From assembly GCF_000003195.3 (NCBI RefSeq), contig NC_012878.2, positions 39,680,751 through 39,744,750 of the forward strand: a DNA stretch of 64,000 bases, read 5' to 3'. The notes beneath the pieces are model-generated. The model was not told the origin of the DNA. It saw only the letters and a list, made by a program, of their open reading frames with translations, and made no database searches. This document shows positions 33,616 through 45,248 of the stretch, in pieces. How positions within the stretch are numbered: the stretch's first letter is position 1; every line of letters starts with the position of its first letter. The position numbers and the translations under genes were made by a program. Origin of the DNA: Sorghum bicolor. Its lineage: Eukaryota > Streptophyta > Magnoliopsida > Poales > Poaceae.

Positions 33616-33954
33616 CCTGTAGACAAAAGTTGACACACACAACTAGTGGAAAATGTGAGAGAAAATGTTAGTGGTCAGCTGTCCGAAATGTCAGTAGTCC
33701 AGGGGTTAGTCGTTCAAGACAAGTTTTTATTTTGGCAGCACCTCCCCCTAAACAACTTTTACTTCTGCTTTGGACAGCGGGATCACTACTTTCTAGGTGA
33801 ACCTCACTCTCTCACTCAGAGACTACCAACCTCTCTTCCACTCTTCTCTTCCTCTCTACTCTCCTCTTACTTCACTACAAGAGCTCCTTCTCTGGAAACT
33901 GAAACTTGCGTGGTTTTCTGGAATGCTTGTGTGAAGAAGTTGGAGGCAGGAAGT

Positions 33955-34020
33955 CACAATTTATAGGAGGAAAGGGGGGTAGGGTGGGCGCCCTCTGTAG
34001 GTGGGCGGGCGCCCACCTTT
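33955..34020 (-). promoter_or_regulatory. Internal promoter-like region upstream of D1 ORF1
   Basis: On the minus strand, twin GC palindromes (34003-34014 and 33982-33993) precede a TATAAAT (33959-33965), followed by a pyrimidine- and GAGA-rich leader-like stretch. The two boxes are 21 bp apart, exactly as in the LTRs of the B and D families. The first ATG of ORF1 is about 345 bases downstream of the TATA box. Confidence 0.5.
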
Positions 34021-34483
34021 GGTGGCCATCCTGGCTGCCTTTTCTCCACTCCCTCCTTTGCTTAACTCTTACGCAAAATAATAGTTCACTGGTGGTGGTT
34101 GGTCGGTGGAAAAGTGCTGGTGAGTGGAGTTATGTTGGTGGATCAAATAATGTGATGGGATGTGTGTTAGGTGTGGTGTATGACATGTGGGACCCAAGGA
34201 GTGTGGGTCATGCTTCTAGAAGGTTGCTATAATTAAATATAATGCAGGAAAATCTATGAGAATTGAAACTTATTGAAATGATAATGGAAAATATTTTTGT
34301 GCCTCCACAGTAATTAATAAATATGGGTTGTTACACACCCTAAATATTATTTATATGGGGCTTTTCATTATTATAATAATGCTATGAATAAATATGACTA
34401 ATGCAAGAATTAGTTATGCCAGAATTTAAACAATATGGATAAATACCGATTTACCTCCCGGCGAGGGTTTGGGATTTTTAGGT

Positions 34484-34494
34484 CCCCCAAGCTG
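34484..34494 (-). promoter_or_regulatory. Internal polypurine-like tract in D1
   Basis: AGCTTGGGGGA on the minus strand sits just after the gag-protease frame, matching the tracts after protease in B1 (28267) and B2 (48184). Confidence 0.4.
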
Positions 34495-34508
34495 GACCTC
34501 CAAATCTT

Positions 34509-36455
34509 TTAATCTTCTGAATTACCTTCCTCTGGAGATGGTGTCTCTAGTGGTTCTTCTTCATGAACTTCCTTCACTGTAGAGTCTCTCTCTAGTCTGG
34601 GCTTGAATGTGAAGTGTTCTATGTTGAACTTGATTTCTCCCTTCCCGACATCAATGTGGGCATTGGCAGTGCTCAGAAATGGCCTTCCAAGGATAATGGA
34701 CACTTTTGAGTCGGGACTCATGTCCAGTACCACAAAGTCTACTGGCACAAGGAAAACTCTTATCCTGACTGGAATGTTTTTAGCGATGCCCAACGGGTGT
34801 CGAACTGATTGATCTGCTAGTTGTAGGCACATTGATGTTGGTTCTAGGGTCGTATGCTCAAGCTTCTCGTAGACTGATACTGGCATCACACTGACACTTG
34901 CTTCGAGATCACAAAGTGCATTGTTGAAGTGTTGGTTTCCGATCGAGCAATCAATAGTGGGACATCCGGGATCCTTCTTCTTCCTTGGTGGTTTGTTGAG
35001 GATGGCCGCACTGCATTCTTCTGTCAGCTTGATAACCTCAGTGGTGGGCAGTGGTCTCTTCTTGTTAAGAATGTCTCTGATGTACTTTGCATATGTGGGT
35101 ACCTGTATGGCATCAAGCAGAGGTATGTTGACATACAATTTCTAAATGACCTCTACAAACTTACCAAACTGCTCATCCGACTGCAGTCCTCTGTTTCTTC
35201 TGGAAAATGGCAAATAGTTGGTGTCGTAAAAATCTTTCCTCATTTCTCTAGTTCTTGGTGGTTGCAGCAGATCTTCTGCTTCAACTGGGTTGTCTTCTTC
35301 TATCACTGCTGGTTGCACTGGTACTGATGTTCTCTGTTTCTCTTTTGGGTATGGGGGATCCCTGGTGGCTTTGCCTCCTCTAGTAGTTATGTTATTTACC
35401 TGCTCAATGTTAGTAGCAACAGGCAATGCAACAGCTAGCTTTATTAATTTAAGCTCTACCCTTTTATTAAGAGTGTTTTGCTCATCAAAGGCAGTTAATA
35501 GAAAATCCATTTTATCGTGTATATCTTTTAGAGATGATTCATTTGTATCTAGCCTTTGTTTAACTTTATCATTAGTTTTGGTTTGTTGAGCAATTATATC
35601 TTTTAATGAAAGTTGCTTGAAAGTGTTACATCAATTCATACCTTTTCTATTGGGTTGACTCAAAGTAGGTTGATATTTGTATGCTGTCTCAATGGCCCTT
35701 TGATCTTCTTTGAACTTGGCCCTCTAGTCAATCCAAGGGAGCAAATTTTCCATCTTGGTTGATAATGCATTTACTTCTTTTGGTATTTCTTCAGTTTGAT
35801 GACATTGTTGAGCTTTATCTTGGAACCAGCTTTGGTTTTCTGCTATCTTATCCAAAAGTATCTCTGCTTTTCCAATTGTAAGCTCCAAGAATGATCCTTT
35901 AGCAGATGCATCTAGGCACTCACGAGTCTTCTGGGTTAATCCGTGGTAGAAGGTCTGCATAAGTAATCATGTAGCCATTCCATGGTGAGGACAATCTGAT
36001 ATGTATCCTTGAAAACGCTCCCATGCTTCTGAAATGGTTTCTGTCTTCTGCTGTTGGAAACTGACAATATTTCCTCTTAAGGCAGCTGTCTTGCCCATTG
36101 GGAAAAACTTTGATAGAAAGGCATCTGACAAGTTCATCCAGTTGTTGATGTTATCTTGATGAGTGTAGAACCACTTCCTCGCTTCCCCTTCTAGTGAGAA
36201 TGGAAAAAGGAGAAGCAGTATGGCGTCTTTGTCGACTCTGTTGATGTGGATTGTGCTTCCAATCTCTAAGAATTTTTACAAGTGTGCACTAGCATCTTCA
36301 TGTGCCTTTCCATTGAATTGTGTAGCTTGTACCAAATTGATGAGGCTTGAGTTGAGTTCGAACTCAGGTGCTCCTTCTTCTACTGCAAATCTCAGACCAG
36401 TTGGAATATTCTCAAGACTTGGAGCAGAGAATTCTCGTAGGGTCTTCTGTGTCAT
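34509..36455 (-). pseudogene. gag-pro: D1 gag-protease frame with five stops
   Basis: From the ATG at 36455 a single reading frame of about 649 codons runs to 34509 with no frameshift. It is cut by stops at 36276, 35967, 35724, 35631 and 35142. The N-terminal half has the retrotransposon gag pattern (EGEARKWF, AWERFQGYI, FYHGLT). The middle has a lysine- and proline-rich linker. The last 210 codons form an Athila-type retropepsin-like domain with a CDLEAS site in place of the usual D-S/T-G, then LQLADQSV and IILGRPFLST segments. Gag would build the particle and the protease would mature it. All five stops look like single C-to-T or G-to-A changes. No RT follows. Confidence 0.85.
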
Positions 36456-36733
36456 AGCTTCAGCAATTGGTAGCTAGCTTCTTCTTTCTTTCTTGATTGC
36501 TTTGGTTCTGATGATGAAGAGTTGAATGTACCAAAGTCAATCCTAATATACCCTGTATAAAAATATAAACATAGAAAAACAATAGGGTGAACCTGCTAAA
36601 GCAGAGGTGCCTTGTTATGATTTCTCACTTAGTAGCTATTTTATGCAATTATTTCTCTATAGTCTAGTCTAATATTTTATGTGAATAACCTTGACTGACT
36701 TCCTGACTTCCTTACCGTTCCCCTTTCTTTCCT

Positions 36734-36751
36734 TCCCCGGCAACGGTGCCA
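36734..36751 (-). promoter_or_regulatory. D1 primer-binding site, tRNA-Asp type
   Basis: On the minus strand TGGCACCGTTGCCGGGGA lies eight bases inside the LTR end. It differs at one base from the site in B1 and is identical to that of element C. Confidence 0.85.
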
Positions 36752-36759
36752 GAAATGCT

Positions 36760-38265
36760 TGTTGACACTAGCTAACACCACTTAGATACTAGGTTGTCAG
36801 CCCCAGCATGGTGCTAGAGTGTACTAAGGTATTTATAAATGTGGAGGCTCTCTAGAAAATAATCTATTCTATCCGCAAGCGCACAGATAAAACACCTCAT
36901 TGTAGCATTTCACCAGGTAAGTATTCCAGGTATCGTTATTTATAAATTTGCTTAGGAGAAAAATGGAGATAAAGATAAGGATAAAATCTATCAAGGCATA
37001 GACTAGAGATAAACTTGCAAGAACATGATTACTAATGAGGAACTCGTCACACAGTCACTTACTTTGGCAGGGGGTAAACCATAAAGATAATTATAATGAA
37101 TTATAAGTTCATGGGTAAATAACACAGCGATTAGAAAATAGACTACTCCTCATATATGTAAGGTGACGTCGGATTAGCTAGAGAATGGATTCTAAGTTAT
37201 CTACTATCTACTAAGTCACAGTCTACTCAAGTTATCTACAAGATCATGTATAGCATAAAAGACTCTTCATTCATGTATAAGGAACATTGCTAAAGTAAAT
37301 CAGAGCATCGCAAGACTTACTCCGCAATACAAATTCTATCTGTCCTATCAACGGAGGGTGGACTATATAAGAATCAATGAAGCTATCACTATCGCGAACT
37401 ACCACACAACCCGGCCAATAGGATACATTTGCAGGTAAATAATATCTAAGCACCACGCCTACATATGATCTACCACTTAACTCCCACGTGTCAAGAGCTA
37501 AGCGCTTTGCAAACTTATACATAAACTCATTATCAATCATAACTATATCAAATATAGAACTAGAGCAAACTAAGAGCATAATAAATAGAGACATAATGCA
37601 ATTAGAACAAAGTATTAGAGAAAGATATGAAATAATACCAATCTTTATTAACGAAGATCCGAATCCAGAGCGTGGTGCTCTACTTCTCTAATTCCTATCT
37701 AATCAATCCTCTAAACTTGAAGGATTAGGGAGTAGCTAATTCTAATTCTCTGTGGGAGAGATGTCTAAACCCTAACTTTGATGGCTACCTCTGATAATGA
37801 TTTCTCCTCTCTCCCCCTGGGGTGGAGAGGCCTTGATTATATAGTCCTTTCAAGTGAATTTGGACCGTCGGATCAAACCGACATTGATCGTACGGTTTAC
37901 CTTGATCCTTTAGGTCGGTGGAGCATAATCCGCGATGTTAAACCTAATTGGCCCTGAGGCCAGGGCGGGCGCCCAAGGGGGGAGGGCGGGCGCCCTGCCC
38001 CCGAGCCCGTCCGGTCTCCCGTTTGTTCTCGTGGCTTCTGGACTCTTCTAGATTAAGGAAAATTGTGCGGCACGTAATTATCTCGTTGTAAACATGACAT
38101 GTGGGCCTTCTCTCCATATTTTCTAATAACCCCCTACAGATATAGACAAACACCAAAGCTTGTGGAATTCTGTCAGATAAAACCCTAATTCTAGATGTTT
38201 GGTGCATATTGATCCTTTTCCATGTTTAGTTGATCGTTAAATTTAGTACTTAAGGACCGTCAACA
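36760..38265 (-). repeat. Element D1, 5' LTR (1506 bp)
   Basis: It runs from TGTTGACACTAGC to GACCGTCAACA on the plus strand and is the intact partner of 16556-17398. It has twin GC boxes (37963 and 37984) and a TATATAA box on the minus strand near 37836-37843. AATAT (38266-38270) follows and would be the right TSD; the left one is outside the window. Confidence 0.9.
37963..37995 (-). repeat. Twin GC palindrome boxes (example of eight)
   Basis: GGGCGGGCGCCC or its complement occurs twice with start-to-start spacing of 21 bp. The same pair, with small variants, starts at 19093/19114, 19545/19566, 30187/30208, 33982/34003, 43744/43765, 46207/46228 and 52697/52718. In LTRs it lies about 120-150 bp upstream of the TATA box. 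Confidence 0.85.
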
Positions 38266-38366
38266 AATATCTACTAGAATAGGGTTATCACTGACAATTT
38301 CCACAAGTTTTGCATATTCTGTGTTTTCCAGGGATTAATTTAGAAAGAGCTGAAAACAGGGATTTA

Positions 38367-38626
38367 CTCCCTCCGTCCATGAAAGAGTCAATTTCTAGAG
38401 TTGTCCTAAGTCAAACTTTTTAAACTTTGACCAAATTTCTAGACAAAAATGCTAAGATTTATAGTATCAAATTAGTATTATTAGATTATTCATCATAGAA
38501 TATATTTTCATATAATGTGTATTTTATATTATAGATGTTGTTACTCTTTTCTATAAAGTTAGTCAAACTTTAAAAAGTTTGACTGGCACGGATCCTAGGA
38601 ATTGATTCTTTCGGGGACGGAGGGAG
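38367..38626. mobile_element. Stowaway MITE, 260 bp
   Basis: The ends are CTCCCTCCGTCC and GGACGGAGGGAG, with TA at 38365-38366 and 38627-38628. The interior is AT-rich and non-coding. Confidence 0.93.
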
Positions 38627-38887
38627 TAAGTGCTAATCAATCACGAAACTTATCCGCGACGGAAGGATGACACTGAGGGATCAGGAACACTCTAGAAGAC
38701 ACCAGAAGCAATGGGACCGGCAGAGGCCACTAGGTGGGGCCGGTCGGCCCCACCCTAGCGGCACCCAGCCCCCTGAGGCTAGGGTTTTGGCCCCCCTTCC
38801 ATAAGCTTCCTCCACCGCCTCTGAGGATCCATCTCGGTCGCTTGTTCAGTCGGTTTGATCCAACGGTGCGTATCCATCCCACTAGAC

Positions 38888-38895
38888 TATAAATA
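38888..38895 (+). promoter_or_regulatory. Element C LTR TATA box
   Basis: TATAAATA, preceded by GC-rich sequence and followed by GAAGGCTAGACCCCC, is the probable core promoter of the LTR. Confidence 0.55.
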
Positions 38896-39691
38896 GAAGG
38901 CTAGACCCCCCTGAGGAGGCTAGATCAAGAGGTGAAGAGTTAGAGCATTAGATAGAGATCCACTAGATCTAGGCTAGCAATCAAGATAGAGATTAGAGAG
39001 ATAGAGTAGAGGAGTAGAGATTCGGAGGAGTCCCGGCCTATCAGAGCTTCCTTAGGAGTTGTATTTGTCTAGATTCGGCTCCCTCGTCCGGAGCTACGTT
39101 CTAAGGTACTTTTGTATTTACCATTCTGATTCAAGTAAGCAACTTGTTTGTATTCATTCTTTGGTTTGCAACTCATATTATATTGAGTACTATGATTTGG
39201 GTAGCTCCTAGGTCAGAGTAGTGATTTGTAGCGTAGACGTGGTGTCTGGGCTATGGTTGCTTGTGAATGTCCCTTGATCAGCCGGACAGTGGTAGTTCAC
39301 GTAGGTGACTTTATAACTGCATTGATTCCTCTGTAGTCAACTTCTCATTGATAGGATTGATAGGCTTATAGGTGCCTGATAGGGGATTACTCTGTTTCTT
39401 CTCCTATTCGGGTTACTTGCCCGATAAGACAATACTATACAAAGTTTATCGGTAATTGGAACCAGAGTACATTAGTTATTTCCTCATTCTCAATAGTTTT
39501 CTAGATTGATTGTACCCCCCTTAGATTAAGAATTATAGGCTAGGTCATAAATCACATACTGTTCCTTTGTGTTCGATATTAAAATCAGATTGATCTTGGT
39601 GAAGTGCTGATCAGTATATATTTGTGCGCTTGCGGATAATTTGATTATAATCATTATTAGGGTGCAGTTAATTTATACCAACAAGCATTTC

Positions 39692-39709
39692 TGGCACCGT
39701 TGCCGGGGA
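39692..39709 (+). promoter_or_regulatory. Element C primer-binding site, tRNA-Asp type
   Basis: TGGCACCGTTGCCGGGGA, one base different from the exact tRNA-Asp complement, eight bases after the LTR end. Confidence 0.88.
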
Positions 39710-39769
39710 GCGGTTTGCTGATTTTGATATTACTCTATCTTAGTCTATAGTTATCCTTTTATTAAAAAA

Positions 39770-39804
39770 TATAAATATATATAAATATATATATATATAT
39801 ATAT
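39770..39804. repeat. AT dinucleotide run
   Basis: An (AT)n stretch with one interruption lies directly before the gag start of element C. Confidence 0.85.
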
Positions 39805-40628
39805 GGAAATTGAATCTCAACTTTTATATCAATATGGAGCACCATGGGGATCATACCTCCAGCCAAAGGAATCTTCTAAACCTATCACATCATCTAGCTA
39901 TGAGCTAACATATTTTTTCTGATAATTCTAGTGAAAATCCCTATTCTCACTTAGCTGATTTTGAGCAGACATGTTCATGTCTGAGAATTAAGGGTATGGC
40001 CGATGAGACTTTTAGATGGAAACTCTTTCCATTTTCATTAACGGGTCGAGCTAAGAAATGGTATAATCGCCATATTGGGAACAGTCAAGGAGACTAGGAT
40101 ATATTACGAAAAGACTTTTGCCTTAAATTCTTCCCAGTAGAAAAGGCCGCTAAACTTCGGTTTGAAATTATAGGATTCAAACAATTAGACAATGAATCGC
40201 TAGGCAAGGCTTGGGATCATTTTGATGGCTTTGTAAATTCTGGACCTAATCTTGCTTTACCAGAACCCATGCTTTTACAACATTTCTTTTTAGGCCTTAA
40301 TAATAGAAATCAAGAATACCTTAATTTGGCCTCAGGAGGAGCATTTATGTATATTACTGTTGATCATGCTAAAACTATTCTTACTAATATTTTAAATTAT
40401 CTCCCCAAAGAAAAAGAAGAGTTGTTAGAAGAAGAATCTCGGTTAGCTGAAAATAAACTTTTACCTGATTCATCTCAATCTATAGTTGAATTAGCTAATG
40501 AGACAAAGATAACTCCAAATTCTAAATGGATGTTTGAAATTGAGGATGATTTCTTTGATGATTTTGGTAATACTACATTTTATCATAAGATTATTCAACC
40601 CCAACAATCTAGGGATTTTAATCCTTAA
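39803..40628 (+). pseudogene. gag: Element C gag, broken
   Basis: The ATG at 39803 starts a frame of 38 codons that ends near a T-run at 39911-39918, where a one-base shift moves into the main gag frame. That frame carries the capsid pattern of Athila gag (HLADFEQTC, FPFSLTGRAKKWY, HFFLGLN) with one in-frame TAG at 40094. It ends with a stop at 40626-40628. The product would form the virus-like particle. The gene is decayed. Confidence 0.8.
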
Positions 40629-41585
40629 TTCTCACATCCTGATGATTTAAAATTTCTTAGAGAAATTAAAAGAGAATTAATTTTTATTTTGGGTGATGAT
40701 TGGTTAATAGAATCTAAGCAATCCCCTAAAGTAATTTGCTTTAATTCACCCTCTATTATTATAAAGTTGCAAGTAGATTCATATCCTTTTGAAGCTTTAT
40801 ACAATCCAGTTGTAGGAGTCAACATTATGTCATATACTTTTGCTAAATAATTCTTGGGAGACATACCATTAATTCCAACAAACAAATTGTTAAAGAATTG
40901 TTCAGGACACATTATTCCTAGCTTAGGAGTTTTGAGTGCACTTCCTATTGTTATTAATGATTTCCGCATTTTGATAAATTTCTATATATTTGATTTGTGG
41001 GATTTTAATGTAATGATTGGAGTACCCATAATAAAACTTCTTCAAGAAGGTCATAATGGTAAATTAGACATTAAATTTGGGAAAGGATTTAGTTTTTCAA
41101 TACCTATAACTCATGTCGTAAAAGTTAAAGCAGAACCCCTTCCTGAATTATATCCAATAGAAGAGGTTAAGACATCTAAATTCGATAATTTTAGTCAACT
41201 TGATTTAGAAGATGATACCCAGTTCTTCATCGATGAAGAGGAAGAGGATCCTATTGATCCTGAACCTCTTGATGAATTACTAGAGCCATTTAAACCTCCT
41301 ATTGAGCTTAAACCACTACCTTCTAGACTTATAAGTGATAAACTCTCAGATGAGGAGACTTATAAACTAATAACTGTTCTAGAAAAACACCATGCTGCTT
41401 TTGGTTATTCACTCCAAGACCTAAAAGGGATTAGCCCTGTTCTTTGCAATAATCGCATACCAACCAATCTAGAAATTACACCTTCGAGAGAGCCTCAGCA
41501 TAGACTCCACAATACGATGAGAGAAGTAGAAAAGAAAGAGGTCTTAAAGCTTTTTCATGTGGGGATTATATATCCTATACCGTAG
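40629..41585 (+). pseudogene. pro: Element C protease region and linker to RT
   Basis: The frame continues in phase with gag after the stop. A protease-like segment around 40790-41040 has VVGVNIMS and FNVMIGVPI patterns, but the catalytic aspartate position reads as asparagine (YNP). A TAA lies at 40847. An acidic linker (DEEEEDPIDPEP) follows, then the RT N-terminal approach (ALEKHHAAFGYS-like) up to a TAG at 41583. Athila polyproteins have this order. Loss of the aspartate makes the protease inactive. Confidence 0.65.
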
Positions 41586-42390
41586 AGTGAGTGGATAAGT
41601 TCTGTGCAAGTTGTACCTAAAAAGGGAGGAATGACAGTTGTCCAAAATGATAAAAATGAATTAATACCTCAAAGAACTATCACTGGATGGCGAATGTGCA
41701 TAGATTATAGAAAACTCAACAAGGCAACAAAGAAAGATCATTTTCCTCTACCTTTCATTGATGAGATGCTAGAGTGTTTAGCCAATCATTCTTTCTTTTA
41801 TTTCCTTGATGGTTATTCAGGATATCACCAAATCCCTATCCACCCTGATTATCAAAGCAAAACCACATTTACATGTCCCTATGGAAATTATGCTTATCGT
41901 AGAATGTCTTTGGATTATGTAATGCACCCGCTTGTTTTCAAAGATGCATGATGTCCATATTTTCTGGTATGATAGAAGAAATCATGGAAGTTTTTATGGA
42001 TGATTTTTAGTTTATGGAAAAACTTTTGATGATTGTTTAGAAAATTAAGACAAGGTTTTGCAGAGATGTGAAGAAAAACACTTAGTCCTCAATTGGGAGA
42101 AATGTCATTTTATGGTTAGAGAAGGAATAGTGTTAGAACACTTAGTGTTAGAAAGAGGTATAGAGGTAGATAAAGCTAAAATTGAAGTGATCAAACAGCT
42201 ACCTCCACCTGTTAATATAAAAGGAATCAGAAGTTTTCTCAGTCATTGTGGTTTTTATCGTAGATTTATAAGAAATTTCTCACAAATTGCTAGGCCAATG
42301 ACTAGATTATTAGCTAAGGATGTACCTTTTGAATTTGATGATGAATGCATAGAGTCATTTAATATTCGTAAGAAAGCACTTACATCAGCA
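41586..42390 (+). pseudogene. RT: Element C reverse transcriptase, broken
   Basis: RT motifs of the Athila lineage are present in order: VVPKKGGMTVV, WRMCIDYRKLN, FPLPFIDEML, FLDGYSGYHQIPI and TFTCPYG. A frameshift near 41908 comes before the catalytic box, which reads FMDD near 41998 and is followed at once by a TAG. Another stop occurs before 42058. The thumb region follows (HCGFYRRFI). The enzyme would copy element RNA into DNA, but this copy has several breaks. Confidence 0.88.
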
Positions 42391-42790
42391 TCAATCATTC
42401 AACCCCTGATTGGTCTTTACCTTTTGAAATTATGTGTGATGCTAGTGATTATGTTGTAGGTGTAGTCTTAGGACAAACAAAAAAAAATGCATCATGCAAT
42501 TGCTTATGCTAGCAAAACAATGACAGAAGCACAATTAAATTATGCAACCACTAAAAAAGAAGTTTTAGCTGTTGTTTTTGCTATTGATAAATTTAGGTCT
42601 TACTTAGTTGGAGCAAAATAATTGTTTATTCTGACCATGCTGCTCTTAAATATTTGCTCACTAAGAAAGATGTTAAACCACGATTACTAAGATGGATTTT
42701 ATTACTTCAAGAATTTGATTTGGAAATTAAAGATAGAAAAGGAATAGAAAATCAGGTTGCTGATCATTTGTCTAGGATGTATTTTAAAGA
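42391..42790 (+). pseudogene. RH: Element C RNase H, broken
   Basis: A CDASD motif near 42435 is followed by a frame change at an A-run (42479-42487), then IAYASKTM and the helix [19 protein letters not shown] stop near 42620 interrupts the third strand. The end has the SDHAALKYL and ADHLSRM patterns of Ty3-type RNase H. It would remove the RNA strand after copying. Confidence 0.85.
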
Positions 42791-43474
42791 ACCTCAGGAG
42801 TTACCTATTAATGATTCATTAAGAGATGACATGCTGTTTAAAGTGACCAAGACAGATCCTTGGTACACGAATATTGTCAACTTTATGGTTGCAGGATACG
42901 TACCACCAGGAGAAAATAAGAAGAAGCTCATTTATGAAAGTCGTCTCCACATATGGGATCCACCCTACCTCTTTTGGGTATGCTTAGATGGGTTGCTTAG
43001 AAGATGTGTACCAGTGGAGGAGGGCATAGAGATCATTCAAAAATGTCATTCATCACCATATGGAGGTCATTATGGGGTATTCCGTACTCATGCAAAAATT
43101 TGGCAGAGTGGTTTCTTCTGGCCAACCATGTATGAAGACACCAAAGATGTGGGTCATGTCAGAGGTATGGAAATATCAATACTAGAGATGCTATGTCACT
43201 CACCAACAATCTTCAGATAGAACTCTTTGATGTCTGGGGAATTGATTACATGGGACCATTTGTGAAATCAGGGAATTATGAGTACATTTTGGTGGCAGTT
43301 GACTATGTATCCAAGTGGGTAGAAGTCATGCCATGCAAGAAGGCTGATTCAAGACACTCAAAGAGGATGTTTGAAGAGGTTATATTTCCGAGGTTTGGAA
43401 GACCTAGGATGGTTATAAGTGATGAAGGAACACATTTCACTAATAAGAAGTTTCACTCATACCTACAAGCTCAT
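42791..43474 (+). pseudogene. INT: Element C integrase, N-terminal part, broken
   Basis: The zinc-binding region begins with [11 protein letters not shown] near 43047, but the paired cysteine motif expected after FFWPT is missing because of a small deletion or frame change near 43160-43190. The core starts with [12 protein letters not shown] (first catalytic aspartate) and reaches [10 protein letters not shown] (second aspartate) near 43420. The gene is cut at 43474 by a solo LTR. It resumes at 44813. Confidence 0.88.
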
Positions 43475-44812
43475 TGTTGACGGTCCTTAAGTATCAAATT
43501 TAATTATCAAATAAACAAAGAAAAGGATCTAAATGAAATCAACATCTAGACTTAGGGTTTTATCTGACAGAATTCCACGAGTTTTGGTGTTTATCTATTT
43601 CTGCAGGGGTTATCAGGAAATACGAAAGAAAGGCCCACACGTCGGGATTACATAGAGATATTAACGTGCCGCACAATTATCTTACATCTAGAAGACTCTA
43701 GAAGCCATGGGAAGGAAGCGGAGGCCGAACGGAGCCAGGACCTGGGCGCCCGCCCAAGTCCTTAGGGCGCCCGCCCTGCTACAGTGGCCAATCACGTTCA
43801 ACCTCGTGGATTATGCTCCACCGACCTAAAGGATCAAGAATAACCGTTCAATCAATGTCGGTTTGATCCGACGGCCCAGGTTCACTTGAGGGGACTATAT
43901 AACCAGACCCCCTGGCCCCTGGAGGAGGCACCCCTTGATCAGTATTCATTATTCATAGACAGAGCAAAAGCTAGGGTTTAGAGATGAGAGCTCTCCTCTC
44001 TTCTCTAAACTAGAGTAGATCTAGATAGTAGCAAGATGGAGAGCGAAGGAGGATTAGAGGAGAGGTCGGCCTGTCAGTTCTTCCTCCGGTTGTACTTCGT
44101 CATGATCAAGCTCTAATCAAGCTTGCTCATGGGATGACTCTGGTAATCTACTTCTAATTCATTATGCAATTACTAATCATGTATGTTCTGGTTCACAACT
44201 CTTTTGAGTACTTTAATCTATAGGACGCTATAGGTGAGAGTTGTAGTATAGGTGTAAGCGAGGTGCTTAGATCTAGATTACTTGTGGATATCCCCTGTCT
44301 AGCTGGATCGTGTGGTAGGCCGCGTAGGTGATAGTTATGTTGGTCCTCTGTAGTCCACCTCTCGTTAGCAGGACGGGTAGGGTTTATTGGCCTAAGGATA
44401 AGCATCCTTTGTGGTGTACTCTTATCACGTGGTTCGTCCCAGACATAGACATACCCCTTTGAAGTAGAGAAACCATAGTTATTCTCTCTATTCTGCTACC
44501 ATCGCCCATATACTAGAATTGCTCTATTCTCTATTCCCATATTATCACTCACTGTTATCTTACCTTTAATATTGTTCTTATTCGATTCTACCATCTTTCC
44601 TATTTACACTTATTTACTTATCTTGGTTAAGTTAGAGCGTAGTTGGTTCTCCCGTTTCCCTGTGGATACGATAAAACCTTTAACAGGGTAAAAGCTTCAA
44701 CGGTATCCGTGCACTTGCGGATTATCTGTGTGCGTATAAATACCATAGTACACTCTAGTGCCATGCTGGGGATGACAACCTAGTATTCAAGTGGTGTTAG
44801 CAAGTGTCAACA
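43475..44812 (+). mobile_element. Solo LTR of the D family, in element C integrase
   Basis: The LTR runs from TGTTGACGGTCC to GTGTCAACA and is flanked by CTCAT at 43470-43474 and 44813-44817. It has twin GC boxes (43744 and 43765) and a TATATAA near 43896. No internal region is present. Its last ~100 bp match the D1 LTR end. Confidence 0.95.
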
Positions 44813-45248
44813 CTCATGGAATATGACATAATATCGCTACTCCATATCATCCTCAGACAAGTGGCCAGGCAGAAACATCAAATAAACAAATCAAAAACAT
44901 TCTCCAGGAAATAGTAAATAAGATGGGAACTTTATGGAAGGATTAGTTACCAGATGCACTATGGGCATACTGGACAGCTTATAAAACACCTTTAGGTATG
45001 TCACCATATCAACTGGTATATGGAAAGACCTACCACTTGCCAGTTGAACTAGAACATAAAGCTCACTGGGCTATCAAAAGATGGAATATTGATTTCATAG
45101 TCGTTGGAGAGAAAAAAAAAGAAATTATTAGAACTACAAGAATGGAGATAAAAGGCGTATCATAATTCGAAGATCTACAAAGAACGAACAAAGAGATGGC
45201 ATGACAAGAGGATCAAGAAGAAGGAATTTGCACTAGGATATAAGGTAT
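44813..45248 (+). pseudogene. INT: Element C integrase, middle part
   Basis: The frame resumes directly after the TSD and contains the [11 protein letters not shown] segment with the third catalytic residue, glutamate. The [17 protein letters not shown] and [17 protein letters not shown] segments typical of Athila integrase follow. Stops occur near 44826 and 44945. A run of A bases near 45110 breaks the frame. It is interrupted again at 45248 by element B2 and continues at 53005. Confidence 0.88.

Larger units (their letters stand above)
31146..36759 (-). mobile_element. Element D1, main internal region
   Basis: Read on the minus strand it holds a primer-binding site (36734-36751), a gag-protease frame (36455-34509), a gap with its own promoter-like sequence, an Athila ORF1-type gene (33615-32071) and a non-coding tail that continues at 17985-17399 beyond the B1 insert. 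RT, RNase H and integrase are absent. They should lie between protease and ORF1, where only about 0.9 kb of non-coding sequence is found. The tail at 31316-32070 shows nothing I recognise. Confidence 0.85.
38266..39683 (+). repeat. Element C, 5' LTR, right part
   Basis: The LTR ends TTATACCAACA, eight bases before the primer-binding site. Its left part was displaced beyond the window when D1 inserted. It contains a Stowaway MITE (38367-38626), a GGGGCCGGTCGGCC-type GC segment near 38736-38753, and a TATAAATA box (38888-38895) followed by the R/U5 region. The matching 3' LTR is not recognised downstream. Confidence 0.75.
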
